A DNA stretch of 64,000 nt from Ginsengibacter hankyongi (GTDB lineage: Bacteria > Bacteroidota > Bacteroidia > Chitinophagales > Chitinophagaceae). This document shows positions 63,685 to 64,000 of the stretch, one piece after another. The translations under genes were made by a program, and so were the position numbers. The first letter of the stretch is position 1; each line of letters opens with the position of its first letter. The stretch is taken from assembly GCF_008710285.1 (NCBI RefSeq), contig NZ_VYQF01000002.1:434001-498000 (forward strand). The letters are read 5' to 3'. The notes under the pieces were generated by a model. The model was not told the origin of the DNA. It did not search any database and worked only from the letters and a program-made list of their open reading frames with translations.

Positions 63685-64000
63685 ATGGATAGTGATAAAA
63701 TTTTTTCTTCTAAATATAACGGCAGTAAAGGGATGACCCAGTTTGATATTCACTCCGCAAATGCAACAGGGTTTGGTGCCGCAGCTGATGATTATATGGA
63801 GAGAGGCATTGATCTTAACGAGGAACTGGTCCGCAACAAGCCCGCAACTTTTTTTATGAGAGTGAGCAGCGATGCTATGAAAGAAGCGGGAATTTATAAA
63901 GGCGATGTAGCCATTGTTGACCGCTCAATAAAAGCAACTAACGGTAAAGTAATTATTGCCATTTTAAATGGTGATATGCTGATCAGGCGTTTTGAAAAGA
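63685..64000 (+). CDS. umuD: UmuD-like Pol V accessory subunit, protease-dead, 3' cut by window edge
   Basis: The frame from ATG 63685 is open to the window end (105 residues). It aligns with UmuD from TGFGAAADDY (E. coli CGFPSPAADY) through RGIDLNEELVRNKPATFF to IVDRSIKATNGKVIIA. In E. coli, RecA-stimulated self-cleavage between Cys24 and Gly25 uses Ser60 and Lys97. By residue alignment the equivalents here are Thr28-Gly29, Ala64 (codon 63874-63876, SSDAM instead of GDSM) and Arg101 (codon 63985-63987, IRRF instead of VKKL). Both dyad residues are therefore replaced. Family call from memory alignment is good; loss of self-cleavage follows from residues, not from test. umuC may follow outside the window. 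Confidence 0.85.
   Translation, partial: MDSDKIFSSKYNGSKGMTQFDIHSANATGFGAAADDYMERGIDLNEELVRNKPATFFMRVSSDAMKEAGIYKGDVAIVDRSIKATNGKVIIAILNGDMLIRRFEK

Overview
The window looks like a piece of a Bacteroidota chromosome, most likely from the family Chitinophagaceae. It is AT-rich. Shine-Dalgarno sequences are mostly absent, and several genes seem to start at TTG. It carries type IX secretion (T9SS) C-terminal domains of type A (2079-3350, 27485-28801) and type B (30351-32288), a SusC/SusD pair, gliding genes gldE/gldD, a DUF3109 protein and a minimal 29-residue COX24-like basic protein. The species cannot be named from sequence alone. No complete mobile element, rRNA or CRISPR array was seen. One tRNA (Arg, anticodon CCG), one cobalamin riboswitch and several rho-independent terminators are present.

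Layout. 1-4.3 kb: truncated TPR protein, two secreted surface proteins and a membrane protein. 4.3-9.0 kb: copper resistance cluster on the minus strand, made of a Met/His-rich outer-membrane protein, CopA with an HMA domain and two extra CxxC metal-binding domains, and an AraC-type regulator fused to an HMA-like CxxC domain. 9.1-15.9 kb: housekeeping block (RNase G, COX24-like protein, TPR protein and HU, then divergent mutY-ssb-gldE-gldD). 16-30 kb: mixed accessory genes, including a class D beta-lactamase with all four active-site motifs, a large secreted beta-propeller/discoidin protein, a TauE/SafE transporter, a fatty acid hydroxylase-family enzyme and a DUF4142 lipoprotein. 30-35 kb: a T9SS type B protein and a family 2 glycoside hydrolase with the GSD/E signature of exo-beta-D-glucosaminidases. 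35-43 kb: tRNA-Arg, MarC, a BtuB-like receptor under a B12 riboswitch, another TonB receptor, and an amino acid permease with a PLP lyase.

43-51 kb: SusC/SusD operon with divergent ROK and AraC regulators. Its downstream flank carries two decayed genes: the tail of a second SusD, and a vanadium haloperoxidase with an internal deletion and frame change. 51.6-54.6 kb: TolC plus membrane-fusion protein with no inner-membrane pump. 54.6-56.8 kb: a two-gene operon that looks like the AmgK/MurU peptidoglycan-recycling pair, in which the kinase is fused to a RapZ C-terminal domain. 57-60 kb: di-heme cytochrome c and GH20 hexosaminidase. 60.3-64 kb: a DNA-damage-like module with a YedK/HMCES-type protein, a PA0069-type radical SAM protein and two 2H-phosphoesterase paralogues, divergent from a UmuD homologue across a palindromic intergenic region.

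The most unusual observation is that this UmuD has lost both residues of the Ser/Lys autoprotease dyad (Ala64 and Arg101 in their places) and has Thr-Gly at the usual cleavage position. It therefore appears to be a UmuD that cannot process itself. Next in interest are the kinase-RapZ fusion, the HMA-AraC copper regulator and the deletion scars beside SusD. A loose amino-sugar theme (GH2 glucosaminidase, GH20, ROK-controlled SusCD, MurNAc/GlcNAc recycling) runs through the window, but this link is inference.
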